Of a stretch of DNA of 64,000 bases, positions 41,293 through 50,289 are shown in pieces. Positions within the stretch are counted from its first letter, which is position 1, and each line of letters opens with the position of its first letter. The stretch is from positions 52,319 to 116,318 of the forward strand of contig JAIOHL010000317.1 in the NCBI GenBank assembly GCA_019913005.1, in the 5' to 3' direction. Position numbers and translations under genes: made by a program. The notes below the pieces were generated by a model. It had not been told where the DNA came from. It saw only the letters and a list, made by a program, of their open reading frames with translations, and did no database searches. Source of the stretch: Anaerolineae bacterium. GTDB lineage: Bacteria > Chloroflexota > Anaerolineae > Aggregatilineales > J027.

Positions 41293-42915
41293 ATGAGCAC
41301 AAAAGTTATGGATGACAGTGTAGTACGCATTTTTGATACCACCCTGCGTGACGGTGAGCAATCGCCGGGGGCCAGCCTGACCAGTGCTGAAAAACTGGAA
41401 ATCGCCCGTCAGTTATCCCGCATGGGGGTAGACATTATTGAGGCGGGTTTTCCAGCCGCCAGCCCTGATGATTTTGAGGCCGTCCGCCGCATCGCCCAAG
41501 AGGTCGGCACGGAAGATGGCCCAGTAGTGTGTGGATTGGCCCGCGCCGTCGAAAAAGACATCCGCACCTGTTATGAAGCAGTGCGTGAGGCGGCCCATCC
41601 CCGTATCCATACCTTTTTGGGGGTGAGTGATATTCACCTGAAATATCAGACCCGCATGACGCAGGCCCAAGCCCTCGATACCGTGCGCGAAATGGTGACA
41701 CTGGCCCGTTCGCTGTGTGATGATGTCGAATTTAGCCCGATGGATGCAGGCCGCACTGACCCCGCGTTTCTGATTCAGATTTTGACGATAGCGGTGGAAT
41801 GTGGGGCTACCACGCTCAATATCCCCGACACGGTGGGTTATGTCACGCCGGATGAATATGGGGATCTAATTTCCAATCTGATTGCCGAGACGCCGGGAGC
41901 AGGGCCGGGGAGTGGGGTGATCTGGTCAGTCCATTGCCATAATGACTTGGGCCTAGCTACCGCCAATTCGCTGGCAGGGGTACGCGGTGGCGCACGTCAA
42001 GTTGAAGTGACCGTCAATGGCATTGGCGAACGCGCTGGCAATACCTCACTGGAAGAAGTGGTGATGGCGCTGGCGACCCGTCCGCAATTTTATGGCCTGC
42101 GTACCAACATTGATACCACGCAAATTACCCGCAGTAGCCGCCTTGTCAGCAATTATACTGGAATGCCCGTCCAGCCGAATAAGGCCATTGTTGGCGCGAA
42201 TGCTTTTGCCCACGAAGCTGGGATTCATCAAGACGGGGTGCTGAAAGAAAAAAGCACCTATGAAATTATGACACCCCAATCGGTGGGCCTTCATGCCAGT
42301 TCGTTGGTATTGGGTAAACACAGCGGACGCCATGCCCTGAAGGTGCGCCTGAAAGAATTGGGTTATGAGGTTGAAGGCGATGCTCTCAATCAAATTTTTG
42401 CTCGATTTAAGGCCGTAGCCGATGCTAAGAAAAATGTGACCGATGCCGATCTGGAAGCCCTGATGATTGATGAATTTCAAGGGCCGAAGGAATTTTTCAG
42501 GCTGCTCGATATGCAAGTCTCCTGCGGCACGATGGGGATGCCCACTGCAACGGTTAAAATCCAGACCCCCGCTGGCGAAGAGAAGGTTGAAGCACGGGTC
42601 GGGACAGGGCCAGTGGATGCCTGCTATCGGGCGATTGATGCAGTTGTCCAATTGAAAAACGTGCTGATTGAATACAGCGTCCACAGTGTCACGGAAGGGA
42701 TTGACGCCCTCGGTGAAGTAACCGTCCGCATTTCCCCTGCCCAGAATGGCGACCATGAGACTCGCACGTTTGGGGGCTATGGGGCGGATTCTGACATTAT
42801 TGTTGCCAGCGCCAAAGCGTATATGGCGGCGCTCAATCGCATGATTGCTGTCCTCGGCACAGGTGATATTCCCGCCGAAGGAGTGGTAGCAGCGGTCAGT
42901 GTTTCGGGTGATTAA
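41293..42915 (+). CDS. leuA: 2-isopropylmalate synthase
   Basis: First committed step of leucine synthesis, joining 2-oxoisovalerate and acetyl-CoA. The 540-residue protein has the TIM-barrel start [18 protein letters not shown], the metal-binding [16 protein letters not shown], the [14 protein letters not shown] motif and the KHSGRHALK segment. A C-terminal LeuA dimer regulatory domain (about 415-540) ends it and senses leucine. AAGGA lies upstream of the ATG. The 117-base gap after ilvC holds two very short frames (for example 33 codons from 41215) without Leu runs, so I see no separate leucine leader there. Confidence 0.97.
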   Translation: MSTKVMDDSVVRIFDTTLRDGEQSPGASLTSAEKLEIARQLSRMGVDIIEAGFPAASPDDFEAVRRIAQEVGTEDGPVVCGLARAVEKDIRTCYEAVREAAHPRIHTFLGVSDIHLKYQTRMTQAQALDTVREMVTLARSLCDDVEFSPMDAGRTDPAFLIQILTIAVECGATTLNIPDTVGYVTPDEYGDLISNLIAETPGAGPGSGVIWSVHCHNDLGLATANSLAGVRGGARQVEVTVNGIGERAGNTSLEEVVMALATRPQFYGLRTNIDTTQITRSSRLVSNYTGMPVQPNKAIVGANAFAHEAGIHQDGVLKEKSTYEIMTPQSVGLHASSLVLGKHSGRHALKVRLKELGYEVEGDALNQIFARFKAVADAKKNVTDADLEALMIDEFQGPKEFFRLLDMQVSCGTMGMPTATVKIQTPAGEEKVEARVGTGPVDACYRAIDAVVQLKNVLIEYSVHSVTEGIDALGEVTVRISPAQNGDHETRTFGGYGADSDIIVASAKAYMAALNRMIAVLGTGDIPAEGVVAAVSVSGD

Positions 42916-43005
42916 CCGTGTGATTGAACAACGGGGTGGGGTAAATCAGCCTGCCCCCTTGATAATGAGCCATTATTGATTGTAGTCTCAACAAGGAATT
43001 GCATG

Positions 43006-44448
43006 ATGCCTAAGACCCTCTTTGAAAAAATCTGGGATGCCCATGTCGTCAGCCACCCGCCTAATTCGCCAGCGGTATTGTATGTTGACTTGCATCTTGT
43101 CCATGAAGTGACCTCCCCACAGGCGTTTACTGAACTGCGGCAGCGTGGCATTAAGGCCCGTCGCCCATTGCAGACGATTGCCACGATGGATCACAGCACC
43201 CCCACGACTCCACGCGGCGCTGATGGATTGATTCCAGTCACCGATGCGATGGCCGTCACCCAATTGAAGACATTGGTAGACAATTGCCATGAACACGGGA
43301 TTCCGGTGTTTGAACTCGGCACGGAAAAACAGGGCATTGTGCATGTCATCGGGCCAGAACTCGGCCTGACGCAACCCGGCATGACGATTGTCTGCGGGGA
43401 CAGCCACACCAGCACACATGGCGCGTTTGGGGCATTGGCCTTTGGCATTGGTACAAGCGAAGTCGCTCACGTCTTGGCGACCCAGACTCTGCTGCAAAAC
43501 AAACCCCTCACTTATGAAATCCGCGTAGATGGTCAATTGCAGGATGGAGTTACGGCCAAAGATATTATCTTGGCGGTGATTGCCAACATCGGCATCGGCG
43601 GTGGCACAGGCCATGTATTTGAATATACGGGCAGTGCCATTCGTAGCCTTTCGATGGAAGCCCGTATGACCATCTGCAATATGAGCATTGAGGGTGGGGC
43701 GCGGGCTGGTTTGATTGCCCCTGATGAAACCACCTTTGATTATATTCAGGGTCGGCCTCATGCCCCACAAGGCGCGGATTGGGACAAAGCAGTGGCCTAT
43801 TGGCGTACCCTGCCCTCCGATGCAGGCGCGACCTATGACAAGCAGTTGATTTTGGACGCCAATACCCTCGCGCCGATGATTACCTATGGCACGAATCCGG
43901 GCATGGGCATGTGCATCACCGAGTGTGTCCCCGATCCCAAACAATACAGCGATAACAGCCAAAAGATGGCCCTCGACAAAGCATTGGCCTATATGGATTT
44001 GCAGCCGGGGCAGCCGCTTTTGGGGCATAAGGTAGACGTGGTGTTTGTGGGTTCTTGCACCAATTCCCGTATCAGCGATTTACGTTTGGCAGCCCAGATG
44101 ATTAAAGGGCATCGTGTAGCGGAAGGCGTGCGAATGTTGGTTGTACCGGGGTCGCAGACCGTCAAACGCCAGGCCGAGGCAGAAGGGCTGCACAAGGTTT
44201 TTGTGGAAGCTGGGGCGGAATGGCGTGAGGCTGGGTGCAGCATGTGTATCGCCATGAACGGTGACCAGTTGCAACCGGGGCAATATGCCGTCAGCACTAG
44301 CAATCGTAATTTTGAGGGGCGTCAGGGGCGAGGTGGTCGAACCTTCCTTGCCAGTCCATTGACCGCCGTCGCTTCGGCTATCAACGGGGTTGTGACCGAC
44401 CCGCGTACAATGGTCGCCGAACGCGCTTTTGAAGTTGCACCAGCGTAG
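43006..44448 (+). CDS. leuC: 3-isopropylmalate dehydratase large subunit
   Basis: With LeuD it isomerises 2- to 3-isopropylmalate, and in the citramalate route also (R)-citramalate to methylmalate. The 480-residue aconitase-family subunit has [29 protein letters not shown] and [14 protein letters not shown]. The 4Fe-4S cluster ligands are [13 protein letters not shown] and CSMCIAMN near the C-terminus. ATG at 43006 is preferred over 43003, as AAGGA is 8 bases away. The histidine phosphatase gene starts 10 bases after its stop and leuD follows that. Confidence 0.96.
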   Translation: MPKTLFEKIWDAHVVSHPPNSPAVLYVDLHLVHEVTSPQAFTELRQRGIKARRPLQTIATMDHSTPTTPRGADGLIPVTDAMAVTQLKTLVDNCHEHGIPVFELGTEKQGIVHVIGPELGLTQPGMTIVCGDSHTSTHGAFGALAFGIGTSEVAHVLATQTLLQNKPLTYEIRVDGQLQDGVTAKDIILAVIANIGIGGGTGHVFEYTGSAIRSLSMEARMTICNMSIEGGARAGLIAPDETTFDYIQGRPHAPQGADWDKAVAYWRTLPSDAGATYDKQLILDANTLAPMITYGTNPGMGMCITECVPDPKQYSDNSQKMALDKALAYMDLQPGQPLLGHKVDVVFVGSCTNSRISDLRLAAQMIKGHRVAEGVRMLVVPGSQTVKRQAEAEGLHKVFVEAGAEWREAGCSMCIAMNGDQLQPGQYAVSTSNRNFEGRQGRGGRTFLASPLTAVASAINGVVTDPRTMVAERAFEVAPA

Positions 44449-44458
44449 GGATTCACGA

Positions 44459-45073
44459 GTGGAAACAAAAATCTCATTGGTGCGGCATGGCCTTGTGCAT
44501 AATCCGCATGAAATCTTTTATCAGCGGATGCCCCGTTTTCGATTAGCCGACGAGGGCAGGGATCAAGCACGCGCCGCCGCCGAATTACTCAAGGGTGAAA
44601 AAATCGCCAAGATATTTTCTAGCCCACTGCTGCGTGCCCAACAGACCGCCAAAATCATCGCAGGGCCGCATAGGATGAATGTCACGACGACGGCACTGTT
44701 GAACGAAGTCCATACCCCGTATGAAGGGTGTACCTATGCCGAGCTAAATGCACGGACGTGGGATTTGTACAGCGAATCCCACCCACCCTATGAACAACCG
44801 CTGCATGTGTGGTCACGGGCGCAAAAATTTATCCGCCGTACCCGCCGCGCCTACCCCGGCCAGCATGTGGTCGCGGTTTCGCATGGGGACGTGATCGCGT
44901 TTACGGTGTTGTGGGCAATGGGGATGCCGGTGGATGTCAAAGTAGCCCGCACCGAACTACCGAAACTTGACCCCATTGCCAATTACATTGCCCATTGCTC
45001 CATTTCGACGATGACATTTTTGACCGACGACATGGGCGAAATGCCCCAGTTTGAATATCGCAGACCGTATTAG
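44459..45073 (+). CDS. histidine phosphatase family protein
   Basis: A 204-residue cytosolic phosphatase or mutase-like enzyme. The RHG motif is SLVRHGLVHNP at the very N-terminus (catalytic His about residue 8). A second group with conserved residues is FSSPLLRAQQTAKIIAG. Later VVAVSHGDVI carries the second His. It lies between leuC and leuD with close spacing (10 and 81 bases), so it is co-transcribed with leucine genes, but its substrate is unknown. The start is GTG at 44459; an earlier TTG would overlap leuC. Phosphoserine, phosphosugar and alpha-ribazole phosphatases share this fold. Confidence 0.85.
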   Translation: METKISLVRHGLVHNPHEIFYQRMPRFRLADEGRDQARAAAELLKGEKIAKIFSSPLLRAQQTAKIIAGPHRMNVTTTALLNEVHTPYEGCTYAELNARTWDLYSESHPPYEQPLHVWSRAQKFIRRTRRAYPGQHVVAVSHGDVIAFTVLWAMGMPVDVKVARTELPKLDPIANYIAHCSISTMTFLTDDMGEMPQFEYRRPY

Positions 45074-45076
45074 AAG

Positions 45077-45117
45077 CCCTCACCCCCAACCCCTCTCCCA
45101 ACGCTTTGAGAGAGGGG
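45077..45117. repeat. REP-like C-rich inverted repeat
   Basis: The stretch contains CCTCACCCCCAACCCCTCT and a stem CCCCTCTC (45090-45097) / GAGAGGGG (45110-45117). C-rich sequences of this pattern recur as small interspersed repeats in several bacterial phyla. Only one copy is seen here, located in the phosphatase-leuD gap. Confidence 0.5.
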
Positions 45118-45154
45118 ACGCGATAGGTTGAGGCTATTGGAGAGTTGAAACAAC

Positions 45155-45748
45155 ATGGAACCATTGAAACCATTTAGTGCCAGTTTGGTGCCGCTGCCGA
45201 TTGAAAATATTGATACCGACCAGATTATCCCGGCGCGTTACCTTAAGGTGACAGATAAAAATTCGCTGGCGGAAGGCTGCTTTACCGATTGGCGGCAAGA
45301 CCCCGAATTTGTACTCAATAATCCGCGTTATCAAAACGGGCATATTTTGGTGGCAGGGCACAATTTTGGCTGTGGCTCCTCACGCGAACATGCACCTTGG
45401 GCATTGAAAGCGTATGGTTTTCAGGCCGTCATTAGCACCTACTTTGCCGATATTTTCCGCAACAACTCGCTGAAAAATGGCCTGCTGCCGATTGTGGTAG
45501 ACGCGGAGACCCACCAAGCTCTGCTGGATTTGGCGGAAGAAGCCCCGGAAGCCGAAGTGCATATTGACCTCGCCAGCCAGACCGTGACGTTGCCGAATGG
45601 ACAAAAGGCATTCTTCCCGATTGACCCGTTTTCTAAGACGTGCCTATTGGAAGGGATTGATGAACTCGGCTATCTGATGAAACAGACGCCTGAAATTGAG
45701 GCATTTGAAGTCAGCCACCCGGCGCGAGTACAGACGCTTCAACCGTGA
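45155..45748 (+). CDS. leuD: 3-isopropylmalate dehydratase small subunit
   Basis: Swivel-domain subunit partnering LeuC. The 197-residue protein has the family start [19 protein letters not shown], the substrate-binding [19 protein letters not shown], and the [13 protein letters not shown] motif. Length and motifs match the E. coli-type subunit. GGAGAG precedes the ATG by about 11 bases. It is followed after 23 bases by cimA, which fits a shared use of LeuCD for leucine and for citramalate-derived isoleucine. Confidence 0.96.
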   Translation: MEPLKPFSASLVPLPIENIDTDQIIPARYLKVTDKNSLAEGCFTDWRQDPEFVLNNPRYQNGHILVAGHNFGCGSSREHAPWALKAYGFQAVISTYFADIFRNNSLKNGLLPIVVDAETHQALLDLAEEAPEAEVHIDLASQTVTLPNGQKAFFPIDPFSKTCLLEGIDELGYLMKQTPEIEAFEVSHPARVQTLQP

Positions 45749-45771
45749 ACTTCTAAAGGGGAGAGATGACG

Positions 45772-47340
45772 ATGACGCGCATTGATATATATGATACGAC
45801 GTTGCGGGATGGCACTCAGGGCGAAGGGATTTCGCTCTCGGTGGACGACAAACTGAAGATTACCGAAATTTTGGATGATCTCGGTGTGGCCTACATTGAA
45901 GGCGGTTGGCCCGGTAGCAATCCCAAAGACGCGGCCTATTTTGAGGCAGTGCGGGATATGAAATTGAGTCACGCCAAAGTTGCCGCGTTTGGCATGACCT
46001 GTCGGGTGGGGGGTGATCCTGCCGACGATGCCAATATTCGCGCCTTGCTGGATGCCCAAACGCCCGTTGTCACTGTGGTGGGCAAAACCTCCATGCTGCA
46101 CGTCACCGAAGTCATCTGTACTACCCCTGAAGAAAATCTGCGGATTATCCGCGAAAGTCTGGCTTACCTCAAAACGCAGGGCAAAGAGGTGATCTATGAC
46201 GCCGAGCATTTTTTTGATGGCTTCAAACTGGATAACGAGTACTCGCTGGATACTCTGCAAGCGGCGGTAGATGGCGGGGCAGATTTGGTCGTGCTGTGCG
46301 ACACCAACGGCGGCACGATGTATTGGGAACTTGAAGAAATCATCGGATTTGTGCGCCAAGCCCTGCCGAATGTTCCACTAGGCATTCACACCCACAATGA
46401 TGGGGAACTAGGGGTCGCTAATTCGCTGGCGGCGGTGCGGGCCGGGGCGGTGCATGTGCAGGGCACGATTAACGGCTATGGTGAACGCTGTGGCAATGCC
46501 AATTTGTGCAGCATCATCCCCGACCTTGAAATTAAGATGGGCCATGAGACCCTGCCCGATGGCAAAATCCGCCGCCTGACGCATGTGGCCCGCACGGTAG
46601 CGGAAATTGCCAATCAGACCCCCTATGGCAATCGTCCCTATGTGGGTAAAAGCGCCTTCGCGCATAAAGGCGGGATTCATGTGGCGGCCATGCGTCGGCA
46701 TGTGGACAGCTATCAGCATATTGACCCGACGCTGGTGGGTAACGAAATGCGCTTCCTCGTCTCGGATTTATCGGGGCGGGGGAATATTTTGGCGCTGGCA
46801 GAGGCGTTTAAACTCGATGCGGAAGACCATATCGCCCGTAAGGTGCTGGATGAAATCAAACATCTGGAGCATCAGGGCTATGCGTTTGAAGGGGCGGATG
46901 CGTCGGTGGCGATGATGCTACGGCGTGCCCAACCCGATTACAAAGCACCCTTTGACCTGATTGACTATATGGTTTTGGTCGAACAACGGCGGGGGCGTGG
47001 TATGGTCACGGAGGCCACCATTAAATTATCGGTGGAAGGGGAAGAATTGTATACCGTCGCCGATGGCAATGGCCCGGTCAATGCGCTGGATCGTGCTTTG
47101 CGAAAAGCCTTGTTGCCTGTCTACCCGCGCCTCGCTGATTTTCATTTGGTGGATTACAAGGTTCGTATTGTGGACAGCGGCTCGGCGACGGGCGCGACCA
47201 CCCGTGTGTTGATTGATACGCGCAACGGACATCAGCGTTGGAGCACCGTCGGGGCCAGCACCAATATTATCGCGGCAAGCTGGCGGGCATTGGCGGACTC
47301 GGTTGAATATGGTTTGTGTTCTGTACCACATGATGGATAA
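45772..47340 (+). CDS. cimA: (R)-citramalate synthase
   Basis: Condenses pyruvate with acetyl-CoA to (R)-citramalate, the entry to isoleucine made without threonine deaminase. The 522-residue enzyme belongs to the LeuA superfamily but is the citramalate type: RIDIYDTTLRDGTQGEGISL, YIEGGWPGSNPKD, GIHTHNDGELGVANSL, NGYGERCGNANLCSIIP and GKSAFAHKGGIHVAAM. These match CimA rather than LeuA. A C-terminal regulatory domain is present. ATG at 45772 is preferred to 45766, as AAGGGGAG is 8 bases away. No ilvA is nearby, so this may be the only route to 2-oxobutyrate. Confidence 0.94.
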   Translation: MTRIDIYDTTLRDGTQGEGISLSVDDKLKITEILDDLGVAYIEGGWPGSNPKDAAYFEAVRDMKLSHAKVAAFGMTCRVGGDPADDANIRALLDAQTPVVTVVGKTSMLHVTEVICTTPEENLRIIRESLAYLKTQGKEVIYDAEHFFDGFKLDNEYSLDTLQAAVDGGADLVVLCDTNGGTMYWELEEIIGFVRQALPNVPLGIHTHNDGELGVANSLAAVRAGAVHVQGTINGYGERCGNANLCSIIPDLEIKMGHETLPDGKIRRLTHVARTVAEIANQTPYGNRPYVGKSAFAHKGGIHVAAMRRHVDSYQHIDPTLVGNEMRFLVSDLSGRGNILALAEAFKLDAEDHIARKVLDEIKHLEHQGYAFEGADASVAMMLRRAQPDYKAPFDLIDYMVLVEQRRGRGMVTEATIKLSVEGEELYTVADGNGPVNALDRALRKALLPVYPRLADFHLVDYKVRIVDSGSATGATTRVLIDTRNGHQRWSTVGASTNIIAASWRALADSVEYGLCSVPHDG

Positions 47341-47343
47341 CGT

Positions 47344-47754
47344 ATGACCGACTGTATCTTTTGTAAAATTATCGCCAAAGAAGCCGCTGGCAGTTTTGTT
47401 TATGAAGATGAGCAGGTGGTGGCGTTTATGGACATCAGGCAAGCCAATCCCTATAAAGTGTTGGTGGTGCCGCGTGTCCATGCCCCGATGATCTATGATT
47501 TGACCGATGAGCAGGCCGCCGCGATTATGCAGGTGGCCGTGAAGCTGTCGCGGGTCATTCGAGAAGTATCCCAATGCGAGGGCATGTCAGTATTTCAATC
47601 GAATGGTCGGGTGGCTAATCAAGATGTGTTTCATTTCCATCTCCATTTGTTGCCGCGCCATGAAAATGACAATCACGCCAGCCGCCGCCATACAGTTACG
47701 GATCGCGCTACTCTGGATAAATTAGCAGCCGATTTACGCGCTGCCTTTCACTAA
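47344..47754 (+). CDS. HIT family hydrolase
   Basis: A 136-residue histidine-triad protein. The N-terminal CIFCKIIAKE and the catalytic motif HFHLHLLPRHEND (His-x-His-x-His-x-x at about residue 98) place it with nucleotide hydrolases such as Hint/Fhit-like enzymes, which split adenosine phosphoramidates or diadenosine polyphosphates. It starts 4 bases after cimA and ends 16 bases before leuB, so it is inside the amino-acid operon. Its role there is unclear. Confidence 0.9.
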   Translation: MTDCIFCKIIAKEAAGSFVYEDEQVVAFMDIRQANPYKVLVVPRVHAPMIYDLTDEQAAAIMQVAVKLSRVIREVSQCEGMSVFQSNGRVANQDVFHFHLHLLPRHENDNHASRRHTVTDRATLDKLAADLRAAFH

Positions 47755-47770
47755 ATTTTTGGAGAGATTC

Positions 47771-48850
47771 ATGCAAGCTAAAATCGCTTTACTCCCCGGT
47801 GATGGCATCGGGCCGGAGGTGGTACAGGCCGCCATCCGTGTATTGGATGCCGTCGCCGCCAGATATGGTCATTCGTTTACCTATCATGAGGCCCTATTAG
47901 GGATTGCTGCCATCAACCAAACAGGCAGCCCCTTACCCGCCGAAACGCTTACCATCGCCGAGCAATGCGACGCGATTTTGATGGGGGCGGTGGGTGGCCC
48001 CGCTGGCAGCACTCCCCCCGGCGCACCCCGTCCCGAAGAAGGCATTTTGGGACTGCGGAAACACTTTGGCCTGTTCGCCAATCTGCGCCCGGTCAAGGCG
48101 TGGCCCGCCCTGTTGCAATACACGCCCTTCAAGCCCGAACTGCTCAAAGATGTGGATATTTTGTTTATCCGCGAACTGACAGGTGGCCTCTATTTTGGCC
48201 CGCGCAAGGAATGGCAGGGTGAAATCGTGTTGGATTCCACCGATACCTCCTATGACACAATGGTCTATGCGCCATTTGAGGTGGCTCGTGCCGCCAAAGT
48301 CGCGTTCGATGCGGCCCGCCTGCGTAAAAAGAAGGTCTGTTCGGTAGACAAAGCGAACGTGCTGGCATCCTCGCGTTTGTGGCGGCGTACTGTTGAAATC
48401 GTGGCGGAAGATTATCCCGAAATCAACCTGTCCCATCAATTGGTGGATTCGTTCGCCATGCTGCTGATGACCCGCCCCGGCGAATGGGATGTGGTCGTCA
48501 CCGAAAATATGTTTGGCGACATTTTGACCGACCAAGCCAGCGTCTTGGCGGGGTCATTGGGGATGCTGCCCTCGGCCTCACTCAACGAAAGCTCGTATGG
48601 TCTGTATGAGCCGATTCACGGGTCAGCCCCAGATATTGCAGGCAAGGGTATCGCCAACCCCACTGGAACGATCATGAGCGCCGCCCTTCTGCTGCGGTAT
48701 AGTTTGCGGTTAGAAAATGAGGCGCAGGCAATTGAAAAAGCGGTAGCCGCCACATTGGACACTGGCGCACGCACCGCCGATATTGCCGGGGGTGGTGCTC
48801 ATCTCAGCACGACGGAATTTACCGATACGGTCATTCAACAACTGGCTTAA
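47771..48850 (+). CDS. leuB: 3-isopropylmalate dehydrogenase
   Basis: Oxidises and decarboxylates 3-isopropylmalate to 2-oxoisocaproate with NAD, and also acts on methylmalate in the citramalate route. The 359-residue enzyme has KIALLPGDGIGPEVVQAAIR, the substrate Arg-rich FANLRPVKAWPALL, RELTGGLYFG, KANVLASSRLWRR and NMFGDILTDQASVLAGSLGM. The DDQ-type NAD site PIHGSAPDIAGKGIANP follows. The ATG at 47771 has GGAGAG 4 to 5 bases upstream. It ends the block of leu/ilv genes. Confidence 0.97.
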   Translation: MQAKIALLPGDGIGPEVVQAAIRVLDAVAARYGHSFTYHEALLGIAAINQTGSPLPAETLTIAEQCDAILMGAVGGPAGSTPPGAPRPEEGILGLRKHFGLFANLRPVKAWPALLQYTPFKPELLKDVDILFIRELTGGLYFGPRKEWQGEIVLDSTDTSYDTMVYAPFEVARAAKVAFDAARLRKKKVCSVDKANVLASSRLWRRTVEIVAEDYPEINLSHQLVDSFAMLLMTRPGEWDVVVTENMFGDILTDQASVLAGSLGMLPSASLNESSYGLYEPIHGSAPDIAGKGIANPTGTIMSAALLLRYSLRLENEAQAIEKAVAATLDTGARTADIAGGGAHLSTTEFTDTVIQQLA

Positions 48851-48933
48851 AACCTCTGAAATTTGACGCCTTGCCTGAATCGCCTATACTGACTTTATTT
48901 GCCAGAAGATTGTTCAGGAGGGCGTTTTCTGCA

Positions 48934-50238
48934 ATGCGAAAACAAGCGATGTTTTTGATCTCGGCGGCTCTAGTGCTGATTTTTATGCTCGGTCTGATCG
49001 GCACGGCGCAATGGCAGGCAACGGCGCAAGATGCCACAACCGCGACTCCTACCCCGGAAGAAACCCCCAAATATGAGGAACCAGCCTATGTCGAAGGGGG
49101 TGAGGCCGAATGGACACTGACCGACTCTACGTTTACCAGTCTTTATCCCGATGGGTTTCAGTTTGAGGCGTTTGCTAAAAGCAGTGCAGGGGAAATTGTT
49201 TCCGCCAGCATCTATTATTCGCATACCCCGACGTACCCTGAAGATGTGCGGCGACGCGGGGAGGTGGATGCCGAAACAGGCAAGGTGATGGTTATTGTGG
49301 AAGGCCGTGAGGCTGATGAAATTCCCCCTTGGGTTGCTATCAATTATCGTTGGCGACTGCTGGATAGCGCTGGAACGATCTATTGGAGTGATTGGTTTGT
49401 GGGGAACGAGTACAGCGACGATACCCACGAATGGGAACGTGAGGAATCTGAAGACCTGATTATTTTCGTTCAAGAGGGTTTTCCCCAGAACGCGGTGGAT
49501 TTGGCATTTGAGGCGATGGCGGAGGCACGTCCCCTGTATCTTGAGGCCTTTGGACGGTTACTCTCCTATAAGCCGCGTATGGTGCTGTTTGCGGATGAGA
49601 CCACTTTTGAGGAATGGCGCTCTCAGGAATATGTACTGCGTGGCATTGATTTTATTGGGCAAGCCAGCGGTTATTGGGGGGCGTTTATCCAACTCATTTA
49701 TGGCAATGATATTCAAGATTTCGCTTATGGCACTGTCATTCACGAAATCGGCCATTTGTATCAATATGATTTGTACGAAGGACGTGCCCCGGCGTGGTTC
49801 ATAGAGGGCAATTCGACGTATCTGGAATTAAGTCGGCAATATGATTATGAAGGGCGGGTACGTGATGCCCTGCAATCTGCCACGCTTGACAGTGTGTTTG
49901 TGGGGGAAGGTGTAGATATTTTTGATGAAGGGCCGGATAGTCGCGGACGCTGGGGCTACGATTTGGGTTATACCTTCAACAAGTGGTTGGTCGAAAACTA
50001 TGGCTGGGAGGCCCACCGTGAGTTGATTGCGCTGTTGGCTGCACCCGAAAATCTGCCGGGATATGAAATCACGGATTACTTTAAAACGTCGTTGGAACAA
50101 GTGCTTGGCCTAACCATCATCGAAATCGAATCACAATGGCGGGAATGGCTTGGTATTTCGGGCACGGTACCTACACAAATGCCCTCTCCGACCATCGAAT
50201 TTCGTTTCCCACCAACTGTTACCCCGTTTGGGCAGTAA
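48934..50238 (+). CDS. secreted peptidase MA-like zinc metalloprotease
   Basis: A 434-residue exported gluzincin. A signal or anchor segment covers about 6-28 (MFLISAALVLIFMLGLIGTA). A linker and a beta domain (about 55-170) precede the peptidase domain. The zinc site HEIGHLYQYDL is at residues 270-274, with the third ligand Glu in AWFIEG (Glu291). WGYDLGYTFNKWLVENYGW and a C-terminal Pro/Thr tail follow. These features match the peptidase_MA-like family found across Chloroflexota. AGGAGGG precedes the ATG at 48934. The upstream in-frame codons include a leuB-proximal stretch and are less likely. Confidence 0.85.
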   Translation: MRKQAMFLISAALVLIFMLGLIGTAQWQATAQDATTATPTPEETPKYEEPAYVEGGEAEWTLTDSTFTSLYPDGFQFEAFAKSSAGEIVSASIYYSHTPTYPEDVRRRGEVDAETGKVMVIVEGREADEIPPWVAINYRWRLLDSAGTIYWSDWFVGNEYSDDTHEWEREESEDLIIFVQEGFPQNAVDLAFEAMAEARPLYLEAFGRLLSYKPRMVLFADETTFEEWRSQEYVLRGIDFIGQASGYWGAFIQLIYGNDIQDFAYGTVIHEIGHLYQYDLYEGRAPAWFIEGNSTYLELSRQYDYEGRVRDALQSATLDSVFVGEGVDIFDEGPDSRGRWGYDLGYTFNKWLVENYGWEAHRELIALLAAPENLPGYEITDYFKTSLEQVLGLTIIEIESQWREWLGISGTVPTQMPSPTIEFRFPPTVTPFGQ

Positions 50239-50247
50239 AAATAAAAA

Positions 50248-50268
50248 GGGGCGATGGTAAGTCGCCCC
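50248..50268. terminator. bidirectional terminator between metalloprotease genes
   Basis: GGGGCGA (50248-50254) pairs with TCGCCCC (50262-50268) around seven bases. On the minus strand a TTTTTATTTT run follows, giving a strong terminator for the matrixin gene. On the plus strand AATTTG follows. Confidence 0.85.
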
Positions 50269-50289
50269 AATTTGTTGATCGTTTGCTGG

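Noticed and set aside
41215..41316. 33-codon frame between ilvC and leuA as a leucine leader peptide
   Set aside because: It has only four Leu codons, no tandem run and no terminator before leuA.
42046..42756. 236-codon minus-strand frame
   Set aside because: Antisense to leuA; no independent support.
42988..44028. 346-codon minus-strand frame
   Set aside because: Antisense to leuC with conserved Fe-S and substrate motifs.
45077..45117. CRISPR-like or transposon element
   Set aside because: A single copy with one short inverted repeat; no spacer array and no transposase. Recorded as a REP-like repeat only.
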